A stretch of 64,000 bases of DNA from an uncultured Clostridiaceae bacterium (lineage in GTDB: Bacteria; Bacillota; Clostridia; Clostridiales; Clostridiaceae): contig CAMJGD010000003.1 of assembly GCA_946405135.1 (NCBI GenBank), positions 62,001-126,000 on the forward strand. Reading direction: 5' to 3'. Positions within the stretch are counted from its first letter, which is position 1; the number at the start of each line of letters is the position of its first letter. The position numbers were made by a program, and so were the translations under genes. Below are positions 63,735-64,000 of this stretch, piece after piece. Under the pieces are notes generated by a model. The model was given only the letters and a program-made list of their open reading frames with translations, was not told where the DNA came from and did no database searches.

Positions 63735-64000
63735 ATGATTAAAAGAAGTGAAAAAGATGATAAAAAGAAGCTGAGTAAGGGGAAAAAAGCTGCTATTTCT
63801 ATAATAGCTGTAGTATTGGTAATACTTATTGGTTATGGAGCATTTGCTGTTGTTCAAGTTAAAAAAATAAAAACTGTGAAACTACCTAAGTCAGATGAAG
63901 AAATAGGTATAAAGGAGCAGCCTAAAGTAATAAAAGACGAACAAGGTAATGATAGAGATAAGCCTAAAGTAACTAATATTTTGCTTCTAGGTGTGGATAA
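63735..64000 (+). CDS. LCP family protein, 5' part (cut by window end)
   Basis: 88 codons are visible: a basic N-terminus, one membrane helix (about residues 20-40) and the start of an LCP domain up to TNILLLGVDK. It is a close relative of the LCP protein at 51801: both share a LPK(T/S)DE-GI segment and a following KVTNILLLGVDK-like block. ATG follows AAAGGA. Upstream TGATATAAT (63633-63641) is an extended -10 like that before the first LCP gene. Confidence 0.88.
   Translation, partial: MIKRSEKDDKKKLSKGKKAAISIIAVVLVILIGYGAFAVVQVKKIKTVKLPKSDEEIGIKEQPKVIKDEQGNDRDKPKVTNILLLGVD

Overview
The window looks like the chromosome of a low-GC, anaerobic, Gram-positive Clostridium-like bacterium. The evidence is AT-rich DNA, strong AGGAGG-type ribosome binding sites with several TTG/GTG starts, a dlt operon, LytR-CpsA-Psr (LCP) proteins, cell-wall sorting signals, rubrerythrin and clostridial-style small proteins. 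There is no rRNA, tRNA, phage, transposase or CRISPR-Cas gene. Species cannot be fixed from the sequence. Almost everything here builds, decorates, anchors or remodels the cell envelope.

Layout. (1) 1-6055: the end of one cut gene, then a small glycan operon (ATP-grasp, polysaccharide deacetylase, two GT4 glycosyltransferases, UDP-GlcNAc 2-epimerase). (2) 6264-7085: a lone BrkB/YihY membrane protein with its own promoter and terminator. (3) 7455-23786: a Wzx/Wzy-type exopolysaccharide locus. It starts with a polyprenyl-phosphate sugar phosphotransferase and a WecB-WecC-WecG/TagA trio. It continues with a markedly AT-richer cassette of glycosyltransferases, polymerase, CapK-like enzyme, flippase, CelD/FemAB-like acyltransferase and deacetylase-like protein, and ends in a heparinase II/III-type lyase. 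(4) 23854-25762: VanZ-like protein and an SH3/L,D-transpeptidase. (5) 25939-30216: dltA-B-C-D for D-alanylation, with a 48-residue DltX overlapping the dltD end. (6) 30702-37603: two large secreted, wall-anchored proteins, a tandem serine hydrolase (AmiE/YbbE type) and a tandem NamZ exo-muramidase. (7) 38144-51350: dTDP-sugar genes (rfbA, rfbB) followed by a set that resembles an Arn/ECA-like lipid-linked aminosugar decoration pathway. (8) 51801-59724: LCP protein, small unknown genes, rubrerythrin, MgtC-like protein and a frameshifted dockerin-amidase. These are separated by long gene-free stretches carrying a dispersed 23-nt repeat. (9) 59920-64000: a lic-type choline/phosphocholine module and the start of a second LCP gene.

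How it fits together. Regions 1 and 3 would make and export a polymer containing ManNAc or ManNAcA. Region 7 could make a dTDP-4-amino-4,6-dideoxyhexose, possibly amidated by the ATP-grasp enzyme, load it on undecaprenyl phosphate, flip it with a paired SMR transporter and attach it outside with a GT-C enzyme. LCP proteins would attach polymers to peptidoglycan. dlt and lic genes would add D-alanine and phosphocholine. The amidase, L,D-transpeptidase, NamZ and serine hydrolase act on peptidoglycan. These links are inferred from families and gene order; no substrate is proven by the sequence.
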